Part shown: positions 19,222 to 27,470 of the stretch, one piece after another | Layout: each line of letters opens with the position of its first letter | How positions within the stretch are numbered: position 1 is the stretch's first letter | Source of the DNA: Hyphomicrobium sp. | GTDB lineage: Bacteria; Pseudomonadota; Alphaproteobacteria; Rhizobiales; Hyphomicrobiaceae | Length of the DNA stretch: 64,000 bases | Assembly: GCA_016793445.1 (NCBI GenBank) | Contig: JAEUME010000002.1 | Coordinates: 2,501 to 66,500, forward strand | Direction of reading: 5' to 3' | Program-made: the position numbers and the translations under genes | The notes under the pieces: generated by a model | What the model was told of the DNA's origin: nothing | The model's input: only the letters and a program-made list of their open reading frames with translations | Databases searched by the model: none

Positions 19222-20142
19222 CTACGTGCGTCTTAACGTTGGCACGACGAGGACACTGGTCAGCGCCGCGCAAATCAGCACGAGAGCGGCGATTTCGTGC
19301 CAGCCTACCGTTTCGCCCAGCATCAGCGCACTGGAATAGACGCCGACCACCGGCACCGCGAGCGTTCCGATCGAGGCGATGGAAGCGGGGAACATGCTGA
19401 CCACCTTGAAGAACGCCCACTGGCAAAACATCATCGGCAGCAAGAACGTATAGATCAGGGCAATGATGGTGTGGCTGCTGAGGTGAGCGATATTCGGCAG
19501 CTGCTCGGTCAGCATAGCCACGAGGGTGATGGGCACCGCGGCCGTGGCCATCTGCCAGCCGACAAGCGTGGAGACAGGCGTCTGCCATCTGTACTTTTTG
19601 AAAAGTACCGTACCGATGGCCCAGCTTACCGAAGCAGCGAGCATGAACAGGACGCCGAGCGGCGCCGTTCCGAGCACGAACACGTCCTCGCCCATGAGCA
19701 CGCCGAGCCCCACCAGGCCCAGGATCAGGCCGGCAATCTTGGCGCCCGTGATCGGCTCATCGAGGAATGCGGCGCCCAGGAATGAGGCCCAGACCGGCAT
19801 GGTGAAGGCGGTGATCGAGGCGCGCCCGGCCGGCATCAGCGTCACACCATAAGCCGAGCATATCTGCCAGCCCAGCATCGCGAAAAACGATACGATCAGG
19901 AGCGGACGCACCTCCGAACGTATGATCGTGAGCGGCGCACCGTGCACACGTGCAATGGCTAAAAGCCCGATTGCCCCCGCCCAGACGCACATGGCCCGGA
20001 ACCACCAGACGGGCAGCTCGGCCAGTGCGATCTTCATGACGGGCCAGTTCGCGCCCCAGAACAATGTGACCAGAGCGAGCAGCACGAAGCCCGACGCCGG
20101 CAGCCGCTCGCTCTGCACGGCAGGTGGCTGCACACCGCTCAT
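19222..20142 (-). CDS. DMT superfamily (EamA) transporter
   Basis: A 306-residue inner-membrane protein with ten predicted helices arranged as two EamA repeats (about 18-150 and 165-300). The first repeat opens with LVTLFWGANWPVMKIAL, the second has AASVSWAIGTVLFKKY; both are typical of this exporter-like family. Substrates in the family range from amino acids to nucleotide derivatives and cannot be told from sequence. It is alone on its strand apart from modBC, with which it is probably not functionally linked. Confidence 0.88.
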   Translation of the reverse strand: MSGVQPPAVQSERLPASGFVLLALVTLFWGANWPVMKIALAELPVWWFRAMCVWAGAIGLLAIARVHGAPLTIIRSEVRPLLIVSFFAMLGWQICSAYGVTLMPAGRASITAFTMPVWASFLGAAFLDEPITGAKIAGLILGLVGLGVLMGEDVFVLGTAPLGVLFMLAASVSWAIGTVLFKKYRWQTPVSTLVGWQMATAAVPITLVAMLTEQLPNIAHLSSHTIIALIYTFLLPMMFCQWAFFKVVSMFPASIASIGTLAVPVVGVYSSALMLGETVGWHEIAALVLICAALTSVLVVPTLRRT

Positions 20143-20279
20143 CGCTTATTGGACCTTTGTTAATTGATATGAGGCTGTGCGTTGCCGCGCCAGGCAAACT
20201 CAAAAACAATACCCCGGCGGGCGGCCCCTGTATAACCAGCCATCCGGCTTAGCGCGCTTGGTCTCCGTCGCGCTGAAAA

Positions 20280-20356
20280 TGGTACCGCCTCCCCGGATCG
20301 AACGGGGGACCTCTAGATCCACAATCTAGCGCTCTAACCATCTGAGCTAAGGCGGC
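20280..20356 (-). tRNA. tRNA-His (anticodon GTG), alphaproteobacterial type
   Basis: A complete cloverleaf can be folded on the minus strand with CCA encoded (77 bases). The acceptor stem is GCCGCCT against AGGCGGT, the D-arm starts TAGCTCAGATGG, the anticodon stem CTAGA/TCTAG encloses TTGTGGA (anticodon GTG) and the T-loop is GTTCGATCC. The base before G1 is T, so the extra G-1 usual in tRNA-His is not encoded, and the discriminator base is A rather than C. Both are the known special features of tRNA-His in many Alphaproteobacteria. Confidence 0.96.
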
Positions 20357-20624
20357 ACTTGGGCCTTGGCCGCGCCCGGACCCTAATAGACCGGACCCGG
20401 ACACGTCAGGAGCGGCGCCGGAGGGGCCGCGGCCGAAGCGCCTTAAAACGCGCTTTGGGGCCGGATCGTCAAGTGAAAAACGAGCCCATCGGCCGCTCAG
20501 CGACGCCATGGCGCTGACACGGCAACTGGCACGCTGATCGCGCCTGCCGTGCGCCACAAGCGCGATTCCCACCCGCGCCGGTCTTCTGCCAGCACATCCG
20601 CCGAAGCCGGACATGCCGGCGGTC

Positions 20625-20993
20625 TCACAGCTTGGTCTTGTGGGCGGCTTCGCTCATCAGCCGGGTGATTTCCTGCGCCTGCTTTGAGTACGTATCGAGC
20701 TGGCTTTGAGCATAGCGTGATTGTGTTTCGAGGTATTCCTTCAGATCGCGCGCGCGCGCCAGTTCAGCAGCAAAACGGAAATTCGATTCGATATTCGCTT
20801 GGGCAAATTCCAGAGATTTGGCCTGGATTTCGAGCGCGCTTTGCGTCATCGCACCTTGCGACTTGGCGACGACCTCCTGCGCCTTTCGCATAAGCCCCAA
20901 GACCTGATCGTAGGACTGGCGGACCTGGGAAACGTTGCGTTCCGCCAGTTCGCGAACAGCGGCGGGGATCTCGAATTTCGGCGTATCGTACAT
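20625..20993 (-). CDS. phasin family protein
   Basis: A 122-residue amphipathic helical protein that in this family coats polyhydroxyalkanoate granules or acts as a small granule-associated chaperone. The ATG at 20993 (MYDTPKFEIPAAVRELAERN) has AGAAGG close upstream; a longer reading would need a TTG at 21029. Residues 10-118 are continuous helix with the phasin pattern (ALEIQAKSLEFAQANIESNF, then LKEYLETQSRYAQSQLDTYS). No PHA synthesis gene is in the window. Confidence 0.9.
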   Translation of the reverse strand: MYDTPKFEIPAAVRELAERNVSQVRQSYDQVLGLMRKAQEVVAKSQGAMTQSALEIQAKSLEFAQANIESNFRFAAELARARDLKEYLETQSRYAQSQLDTYSKQAQEITRLMSEAAHKTKL

Positions 20994-21194
20994 GACCTTC
21001 TCTGCTCCTGCTGCGAAAGGAACGCTCAAGGCGCGCCCGCACGGTCCGGACAGGCTGGCCCATGGCCACTATAGCGGGCCCGGGACCAAATAAGGCGCTA
21101 AATTAACAAGCTTGGCGCGCGACGCGATCTTCAGTTCTCGATCAATGCTAAGTAGTCGCCATAATACTATTGTAAGTAAACGGTAATTTACGCA

Positions 21195-22664
21195 ATGACC
21201 GGCAAATCCGATGCCCACCCCCCATCTTCCGAAGATGGAGCTGTCGAAACGGGTACAGGACCTTGGGCCGCGCGGCTTGCGCATGAGACCGGAGCCGCAT
21301 TCGTTGTGGATCCCGCGCTTGCACGCATCGAAGGAGCCAACACCGAGGCCTGCCGCCTGTTAGGTTTGCGCGGCGCGCCGATCCGTTTCCCGGTTGCGCT
21401 CGATGCCGCCATGCCGGCCGTGCGCCGTCTGCGTGTGTTGAGCGAAACGGCTGGGAATGCGGATGCCGGCGCAGCCCCGGGAGCGCCATCTTCGGAGACC
21501 GCCGCGGGCGAAGAAGTTTTGACACTCTGGTGCGCCGGGCGGCTGTTGAGCCTGCCTGCCAAACTGACAAGGACGACCATGAACGACGGCCGCCCCGTAA
21601 TGTTGGTTCGCATGACCCAGGCACACGACACCGCCACTCGCGAGATGCAGGAAACAGCCCCCCCGCTGTCGCTCTCGACGGCGCCTCCAGGCCGTCCAAA
21701 ACCTGCCGAACCGGCCGATGTCGAGCGCGGGGAGGCAGGCAAAAAGCCACTTATCTTGAGCCAGGGCGACACCACGCCTTCTCCTTCGCCGGCCCGCGAT
21801 GATAGCGAGACACTGCGCGAGATTGCCCGGCGCATTCGCGAAGGTGGCCACGCACGAACGATCGCGCCTCCTCCGCTGCCGGCTGTGTCCAAGATCTCCA
21901 GCACTTCATCACAGGCATCGCTCCGCGACCATGAGGTGCGCCCCGATGCTACTCTTGTTCCGCCCCGGCTGCCGTTTCAGGGCGCCGGGCCGGATGCGCG
22001 ACACTTATCAAAGATCGCCCACGAATTGAAAACGCCGCTGAGCGCCATTATCGCCGCGGCAGAAATCATGCGCGACGAGCGGCTCGGGCCGATGGGAAAT
22101 GCACAGTATCTCGGCTACGCCGCGGATATTTACGAGAGTGCACGCCACGCCCTCGACGTGATCAACGCCATGTTGACCGGCACGAACTCTGAACATCGCA
22201 AGAGCGAGATCATCGACCTTGCGGGACTTGCGGATGTAACCGTCTCGGCCATGCTTCCGTTGGCGAGCGCCAGCGGCATCACGCTGGACGCCGACGGGGA
22301 GACCGGACGCCTCGAAGTCACCGGCGACGCGACTGCAATCCGCCAGATCATCTTCAACCTCATCAGCAACGCTCTCAAGTTCACGCCCAGGGGCGGCGAC
22401 GTGCGCGTGGCCACCGGATATCTCGACAACGGCACGCCGTTTCTAGTGGTGCGCGACACGGGCGAGGGCATGAGCGAAAGCGAGATCACGGCTGCCTTCC
22501 TCGAGCGCGACCCGGCCGGCGATTCCCGGCGCGGGGGTGGATATGGTCTCGGGCTGCCAATGGTGCGGCGTCTGGCGGAGGGGATGCAGGCTACTATCGA
22601 CGTCGACAGCGAACCTGGCAAAGGGACCGCCGTTCTCATCACTTTCCTACGGCCGCAAAGCTAG
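21195..22664 (+). CDS. soluble sensor histidine kinase
   Basis: A 489-residue two-component kinase without membrane segments. Residues 23-145 resemble a degenerate PAS-type sensor region (AFVVDPALARIEGANTEACRLLGL), 150-265 is a proline-rich linker, and the HisKA domain begins near 270 with the phosphorylated H276 in SKIAHELKTPLSAI. The ATPase domain has the N box NLISNALKFTPRGG, G1 DTGEGMSESE and G2 YGLGLPMV. No response regulator is adjacent, so it is an orphan; the partner and signal are unknown. A short inverted repeat (GTAAA-N6-TTTAC, 21176-21191) lies immediately before the start codon. Confidence 0.9.
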   Translation: MTGKSDAHPPSSEDGAVETGTGPWAARLAHETGAAFVVDPALARIEGANTEACRLLGLRGAPIRFPVALDAAMPAVRRLRVLSETAGNADAGAAPGAPSSETAAGEEVLTLWCAGRLLSLPAKLTRTTMNDGRPVMLVRMTQAHDTATREMQETAPPLSLSTAPPGRPKPAEPADVERGEAGKKPLILSQGDTTPSPSPARDDSETLREIARRIREGGHARTIAPPPLPAVSKISSTSSQASLRDHEVRPDATLVPPRLPFQGAGPDARHLSKIAHELKTPLSAIIAAAEIMRDERLGPMGNAQYLGYAADIYESARHALDVINAMLTGTNSEHRKSEIIDLAGLADVTVSAMLPLASASGITLDADGETGRLEVTGDATAIRQIIFNLISNALKFTPRGGDVRVATGYLDNGTPFLVVRDTGEGMSESEITAAFLERDPAGDSRRGGGYGLGLPMVRRLAEGMQATIDVDSEPGKGTAVLITFLRPQS

Positions 22665-22714
22665 CCGCGAGAGCTCTGTTCCTTTTCGACAATACTCCAG
22701 CCACGCTTTTGAAA

Positions 22715-22731
22715 ATTATAAAAATTCTAAG
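22715..22731 (+). promoter_or_regulatory. candidate Irr-box (ICE) upstream of the iron transport operon
   Basis: The sequence ATTATAA-AAA-TTCTAAG differs in three of 14 half-site positions from the ICE palindrome TTTAGAA-N3-TTCTAAA known for Irr in Rhizobiales, with the same 7-3-7 layout. It lies 142 bases before the start of the iron-binding protein gene. An Irr gene is present at 37.8-38.2 kb in this window. Confidence 0.5.
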
Positions 22732-22872
22732 GTTGCCACGGCGTCACGTTGGTTGTTGACCGCACCGTTTGGAACAGGCTAATTCGCTTTTAGGCGTGAC
22801 TATCACGCTGACGTGGCATGAGCCGCGTCAACCCGATACCGGGGCCTTGAACCCCGAATATTGGAGCTGAAG

Positions 22873-23928
22873 ATGAACTGTGCCTCACGCGCATTCTCGC
22901 GCGGTTTGCTGTCCTGTATCGCCGCAAGCCTCATTTTGGCAACATCTGCTGTTAGCCACGCAGCACGCGCGGATGGGGTCGTCAATATCTACTCCTATCG
23001 AGAACCAAAGCTTATAGATCCGCTGCTCAAGGCCTTTACGGCCAAGACCGGCATCAAAGCCAACATCATTTATGCCGGCTCGGGCCTTGTGGAGCGGCTG
23101 ACGGCGGAGGGCAAGAACAGCCCCGCGGATGTGCTTCTGACCAACGAATTCGGCTTGCTGATCCAGGCTGTAAACGCGGGCGTCACAGCGCCTGTCTCCT
23201 CAGCCGTCATCGAAAAGCAGATACCCGCGACGCTGCGCGATCCCGAAGGCCATTGGATCGGCCTCACCCGGCGCGCGCGTATCGTCTACGCCTCCAAGGA
23301 TCGGGTCACCCAGGATTCGATCACGTATGAAGAGCTGGCCGATCCCAAATGGCGCGGCAAAATTTGTTCGCGCTCGGGCCAGCATACCTACAATGTCTCT
23401 CTCATTGCGGCGATGATCGCGCACCTGGGAGAGGAAAAGGCCGAGGCTTGGCTCAACGGCGTCAAGGCGAACCTCGCGCGCAAGCCCGCCGGCGGCGACC
23501 GCGAGCAGGTTCGCGACGTGAAGGCAGGCCTGTGCGATCTTGCAATCGGCAACACGTACTACATGGTCGCGATGCAGAAAAATCCCGCTCAGAAGGAGTG
23601 GGCCGACTCGGTCAAAATCCTTTTCCCCAACGCCAATGATCGTGGCACGCACGTCAACATCTCGGGCATGTCGCTGCTGGCCAACGCGCCCAATAAGGCC
23701 AATGCCCTGGCGCTGATGGAGTTCCTCGTCTCCGACGATGCGCAGAAAATCTACGCTGATGCCGATGGCGAATATCCCGCCGTGGCGGAGGTAAGGGCAT
23801 CTGACTTCGTGCAATCGTGGGGAGAATTGAAGCCGGATTCACTGCCGCTGGCGAAAATCGCGGAGCTCAGAAAGAAGGCCTCCGAACTGGTGGACAAAGT
23901 GCACTTCGATGCCGGTCCCAACTCGTGA
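22873..23928 (+). CDS. iron(III) ABC transporter substrate-binding protein
   Basis: Periplasmic ferric-iron binding protein of the FbpA/FutA type. The ATG at 22873 (GGAG 8 bases upstream) gives 351 residues with a signal peptide ending at SHAARA. The mature protein begins VVNIYSYREPKLIDPLLKAF, the usual opening of this family, and contains SNIPGE-like ligand loops typical for class F proteins, including a Tyr pair in IGNTYYMVAMQ that matches the FbpA iron-binding tyrosines. It is the first gene of a three-gene operon with a Cys-rich protein and the permease. Confidence 0.93.
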   Translation: MNCASRAFSRGLLSCIAASLILATSAVSHAARADGVVNIYSYREPKLIDPLLKAFTAKTGIKANIIYAGSGLVERLTAEGKNSPADVLLTNEFGLLIQAVNAGVTAPVSSAVIEKQIPATLRDPEGHWIGLTRRARIVYASKDRVTQDSITYEELADPKWRGKICSRSGQHTYNVSLIAAMIAHLGEEKAEAWLNGVKANLARKPAGGDREQVRDVKAGLCDLAIGNTYYMVAMQKNPAQKEWADSVKILFPNANDRGTHVNISGMSLLANAPNKANALALMEFLVSDDAQKIYADADGEYPAVAEVRASDFVQSWGELKPDSLPLAKIAELRKKASELVDKVHFDAGPNS

Positions 23929-23988
23929 ACCCATGCGCAGGCGGCTCGCCGTCCTGCAATCAGCCCTCTTTCCTTCGAGAGTTCTCCC

Positions 23989-24513
23989 ATGACCAGACAC
24001 TTCACCCGGGCAAATGGCACGCTTGACGCCGAGCCGGCCCGCGTCGTCCCATTTCCTGGCCGCACGCCCGAGCGTCTCGTCGGCGTCGGCTTCCGCAGCT
24101 GGCTGTCCGGTTTTGAAACCGGCGACATCGCGTCGTGGGAAGCCACCTGGAATGCCTACGAAGAAACGTTGGGAACGGATGCCACCAAACCCGTCATTCT
24201 CGCGTTGTCGCAGTTCGTGCGCGCGGTGATGACCAGCGCCAATCGCGATATCGAGATCTATCCACCCCAGTGCCGCGGCTTCTGCCGCGACGAGTGCCTG
24301 GCGATTTCGGTGATCGCGGGATGCCAGCACGGCCAGCGCAGCGCGCTGTGCGCGTGCGCCACCGCGCTGATCGGCTCCAACGATATTGGCGACATCATCA
24401 CGCGCGCCCAGGACTTTGCTTCTGGATTGAGGGCGGCCGGACAAGTATTGAGCCCGTCCTCGGTCTGCTCGATCAACTGCCCGCTGTTCATGCCGCGCCC
24501 GAAACTGCAGTGA
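23989..24513 (+). CDS. unrecognised Cys-rich protein encoded inside the iron ABC operon
   Basis: A 174-residue protein without signal peptide or membrane helix, so presumably cytosolic. The N-terminal half has aromatic residues in WLSGFETGDIASWEATWNAY; the C-terminal half has eight cysteines at 95, 99, 103, 112, 121, 123, 160 and 164 (C-x3-C-x3-C-x8-C-x8-C-x-C, then C-x3-C). That density suggests a metal or iron-sulfur site. It lies 60 bases after the iron-binding protein gene and 17 before the permease, a position normally free or held by another transport gene. I do not recognise the family. A role in handling incoming iron or sensing it is inference from the context. Confidence 0.8.
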   Translation: MTRHFTRANGTLDAEPARVVPFPGRTPERLVGVGFRSWLSGFETGDIASWEATWNAYEETLGTDATKPVILALSQFVRAVMTSANRDIEIYPPQCRGFCRDECLAISVIAGCQHGQRSALCACATALIGSNDIGDIITRAQDFASGLRAAGQVLSPSSVCSINCPLFMPRPKLQ

Positions 24514-24530
24514 GCGAGAGCTAACGGCTG

Positions 24531-26297
24531 ATGACCACAGCTCCGTCTTCGATCACCGCGCAACAGCAGGCATCGAGCTCCAAGCCCAAGAGCCGGCTTG
24601 CGCGGATTGTGAAGCGGAGCGTGGACGCGGTACGGCAAGCACCTGGATGGTCGGCGGGTGCCCTCTTATTTGCCGGGGTGTTTGCGCTTCCGGTAGTAGC
24701 CGTCGTTCTGCTCGCGCTGGCGCCGTCAGACGACATTTGGGCTCATCTTTCATCAACGGTCCTGCCGACCGCGCTTTCCAACACCACGCTGCTGCTTGCC
24801 GGCGCCGGGCTAGCCACGCTCGTCATAGGTACGGCATCGGCTTGGCTCGTTACCATGTACCGGTTTCCCGGCCGCGCGCTTGCGGACCGGCTGCTGGTGC
24901 TTCCGCTCGCCATGCCGGCGTATATTGTCGCTTACGCCTATGCGGAGCTCTTTGACTATGCGGGTCCCATTCAATCGGGGCTTCGCACCGCGTTCGGCTT
25001 CCGAAGCCCGGCAGATTACTATTTTCCCGATATCCGCTCGCTCGGTGGAGCGATTGTCGTCTTCACGGCGGTCCTTTACCCGTACGTGTACCTCACCGCG
25101 CGCGCCAGCTTCATCCAACAATCGGTATGTGTGCTGGAGGTCGCCCGCACACTCGGCCGCACCGCTCCGGCCGCGTTCTGGGCGGTGGCTTTGCCCCTGG
25201 CGCGGCCCGCTCTGGCGGCCGGTGTCGCGCTCGTCCTGATGGAGTGCCTCAACGATCTGGGCGCCGTGCAGTATCTGGGCGTGGAGACGCTGTCGGCCAG
25301 CATCTACGCCACCTGGATGCAGCGAGGCAACTTGGCTGGCGCATCGCAGCTGGCCGTCGTGATGCTCGGCTTCGTCATTGCGCTCATTTTGCTTGAGCGC
25401 TATGCGCGCGGCGGCGCGCGCACGCACGACACGACCGGACGGGTTCGTGCCATTCCCTTCGAGGTTTTGACGGGATGGCGCGCCTGGGTGGCGCTCGCGC
25501 TCGTGTCGATGCCCTTCATCGCCGGCTTTGTTGCGCCCTTCGCGGTTCTGGCGCGCCATGCGTTGTTTCATCCTGAAGGATGGTCCCCTGCGGAGTTCCT
25601 GGCAGCAGGCGCAAACAGCCTTCTGCTCGCAGGCATCGTCAGCGTCTGCGCGGTCGCCCTCGCCCTGTTCTTCGGCTATGCCGCGCGCGTCGCGCATAAT
25701 CCGGTCACCGACGCCGCCACCCGCATCGCCGCCACGGGTTACGCGCTGCCCGGCACCGTACTCGCGATTGGCTTGATGATTCCGCTGGCGGCATTCGACA
25801 ACCGGGTGGACGCGTTCATGCGCGACACCTTCGACATCAGCACCGGGCTGATGCTGTCGGGCACTCTATTCGCCGTCTCCCTGGCGCTGATCGTGCGTTT
25901 CCTGGCTGTGGCGCTCGGCTCCATCGAGGCCGGCCTCAACCGCATCTCGCCAAGTCTTGACGCTGCCGGCCGGACGCTGGGTGCCAGCACATTGTCGATA
26001 CTGACCCGGATCCACATTCCGATCCTGGCGCCCGCGCTGGCGGCGGCCGCGCTGCTCGTCTTCGTCGATGCCATGAAGGAGCTGCCGGCCACACTCCTCA
26101 TGCGGCCGTTCAACTTCGAGACGCTCGCAACCCACGTCTACGGATTGGCAGCCGCCGAGCGCTTTGAGGAAGCCGCCCTTGGCGCCATCAGCATCGTGAT
26201 CATCGGTCTGTTGCCCGTGCTGTTGCTGCACCGGACAATCGCATCGGGCCGCGCGGGTTCCAAGCCCAGCGGCGCGGTGAGGAACCGCCGGGCTTAG
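24531..26297 (+). CDS. iron(III) ABC transporter permease, two-domain form
   Basis: A 588-residue FbpB/SfuB-type permease, a fusion of two six-helix domains (about 45-290 and 310-570). Each has the EAA loop that contacts the ATPase: EVARTLGRTAPAAFWAVALP and DAAGRTLGASTLSILTRIHI. It starts 17 bases after the Cys-rich gene. The matching ATPase (FbpC) is not in this operon: the next gene is on the other strand. The transporter must therefore use an ATPase encoded elsewhere. Confidence 0.94.
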   Translation: MTTAPSSITAQQQASSSKPKSRLARIVKRSVDAVRQAPGWSAGALLFAGVFALPVVAVVLLALAPSDDIWAHLSSTVLPTALSNTTLLLAGAGLATLVIGTASAWLVTMYRFPGRALADRLLVLPLAMPAYIVAYAYAELFDYAGPIQSGLRTAFGFRSPADYYFPDIRSLGGAIVVFTAVLYPYVYLTARASFIQQSVCVLEVARTLGRTAPAAFWAVALPLARPALAAGVALVLMECLNDLGAVQYLGVETLSASIYATWMQRGNLAGASQLAVVMLGFVIALILLERYARGGARTHDTTGRVRAIPFEVLTGWRAWVALALVSMPFIAGFVAPFAVLARHALFHPEGWSPAEFLAAGANSLLLAGIVSVCAVALALFFGYAARVAHNPVTDAATRIAATGYALPGTVLAIGLMIPLAAFDNRVDAFMRDTFDISTGLMLSGTLFAVSLALIVRFLAVALGSIEAGLNRISPSLDAAGRTLGASTLSILTRIHIPILAPALAAAALLVFVDAMKELPATLLMRPFNFETLATHVYGLAAAERFEEAALGAISIVIIGLLPVLLLHRTIASGRAGSKPSGAVRNRRA

Positions 26298-26319
26298 GGC
26301 GACTTTGACCCTTTAACGT

Positions 26320-27012
26320 TTACCAGGTGCGGCGCGCGCCGGTATCGATGTGGAACAGACCGCCGCCGTAGTGTTTCAAGCCGCCGACGCTTCCCGAGGA
26401 TCGCAGAAATGCGTAGACGCCGCGGACGTTGCCATGCACGCGGAAGTCGACGGCGTTGCCCGTGAGGTGCTGAGACCTGGGCGCACCTCCGACAGCGCGG
26501 TTATGGCCCTTGCTGCGGCATGTGGAGTTGACGGTAACGGGCCCGAAGTTCGAAGCGACCTGATTAACCATCGACCTGAGCGTGCCGTTCAGGCAGCCCG
26601 AGTTGGCCGCCCAACGCACGCCACCGCCCGACAGGCTCTTCTTGGGCTGATAGTTGCCATAGGCGGTGTCATCGAGTGCGGCAACACGATAGCCCTTGCT
26701 CTTCTTGGGTTCGGACGCCTCCGCGTAGCCGCCGAGCTTCTTGCGCGACGCATACGACTTCTTGCCCGACGACTTGCGCGCATACTTACGGGACGATTTG
26801 TAGGAGGACTTCTTGTAGGACGCTTTCCGATAATAGGACTTTTTGGCCTTTGGCGTTTCGGACTTCTCCCAGAAAGCCAGATCTTTTGCATTGGCTTGAG
26901 AACCCGGCAGCGCCGAGCCGGCAAAGAATGCAATTGCAGCTATGATCGCCACCAACGCACCACGCGCGACAGCCATCACCCGGCTCCTGCCGGAAAGACG
27001 CGAATACAGCAT
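26320..27012 (-). CDS. M15-family peptidase (YcbK/DUF882-like) with Lys/Ser/Tyr-rich linker
   Basis: A 230-residue envelope protein. Residues 12-42 form a signal or anchor sequence. Residues 54-106 are low-complexity, made of K, S, Y and R, such as KKSSYKSSRKYARKSSGKKS. The C-terminal domain (about 125-230) has the D-Ala-D-Ala carboxypeptidase zinc motif SQHLTGNAVDF (H182, D189) and LFHIDTG (H221, D223). It likely cuts or binds peptidoglycan peptides, and the basic linker may hold it in the wall or to anionic polymers. GGGAG lies upstream of the ATG. Confidence 0.88.
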   Translation of the reverse strand: MLYSRLSGRSRVMAVARGALVAIIAAIAFFAGSALPGSQANAKDLAFWEKSETPKAKKSYYRKASYKKSSYKSSRKYARKSSGKKSYASRKKLGGYAEASEPKKSKGYRVAALDDTAYGNYQPKKSLSGGGVRWAANSGCLNGTLRSMVNQVASNFGPVTVNSTCRSKGHNRAVGGAPRSQHLTGNAVDFRVHGNVRGVYAFLRSSGSVGGLKHYGGGLFHIDTGARRTW

Positions 27013-27470
27013 ATGTTACTCCCTACCCTGGAACTCCCCAGACGCCACCGGCGTGATGGACGTTCCACCCATTGCAGTCACAACTGACAAACTGTTGGGC
27101 CCTACACGGGCAAGAGCTCGGTGAGAACTTCCAATCTAAATTCTTGGTTAATGCACAAGAATGACCTTAATATTCGTCAAACCCACTTGCGACATATACT
27201 ATTTCTCGCATTACACTTTCTGTATTTCTTTGCGAACTCGGGCAAACAGATTCAAAACTCCAAGATTGGCACACTATAAATTGCAAAGCATGCGGCGGGC
27301 GGCCGCAACTTCTTCTGAAATTCTGGGGTATCGATCAAGTACAGGCGTAGTATAAAAATTGGCCGTTAGGTACCAGCCTGAACAGCCTATGGCGGAGCCC
27401 TTAAGTGAAATTCCTTAAGGCCGGGGTCTCCCATATGCCCGCGCTAAGCCGTCCGCGGGTTCGCGTTTGA
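27013..27470. other. AT-rich intergenic region with no recognised gene
   Basis: About 460 bases between two minus-strand genes; 27120-27360 is clearly richer in A and T than its surroundings. A palindromic pair CCTTAAG / CTTAAGG stands near 27400-27421. No open frame with protein-like content is visible. It should hold the promoter of the M15 peptidase gene. Confidence 0.45.

Noticed and set aside
27268-27292. A sigma-54-like promoter (TGGCAC ... TTGCA)
   Set aside because: The spacing between the two elements is about three bases longer than the strict sigma-54 spacing, and no downstream gene lies in the right direction.
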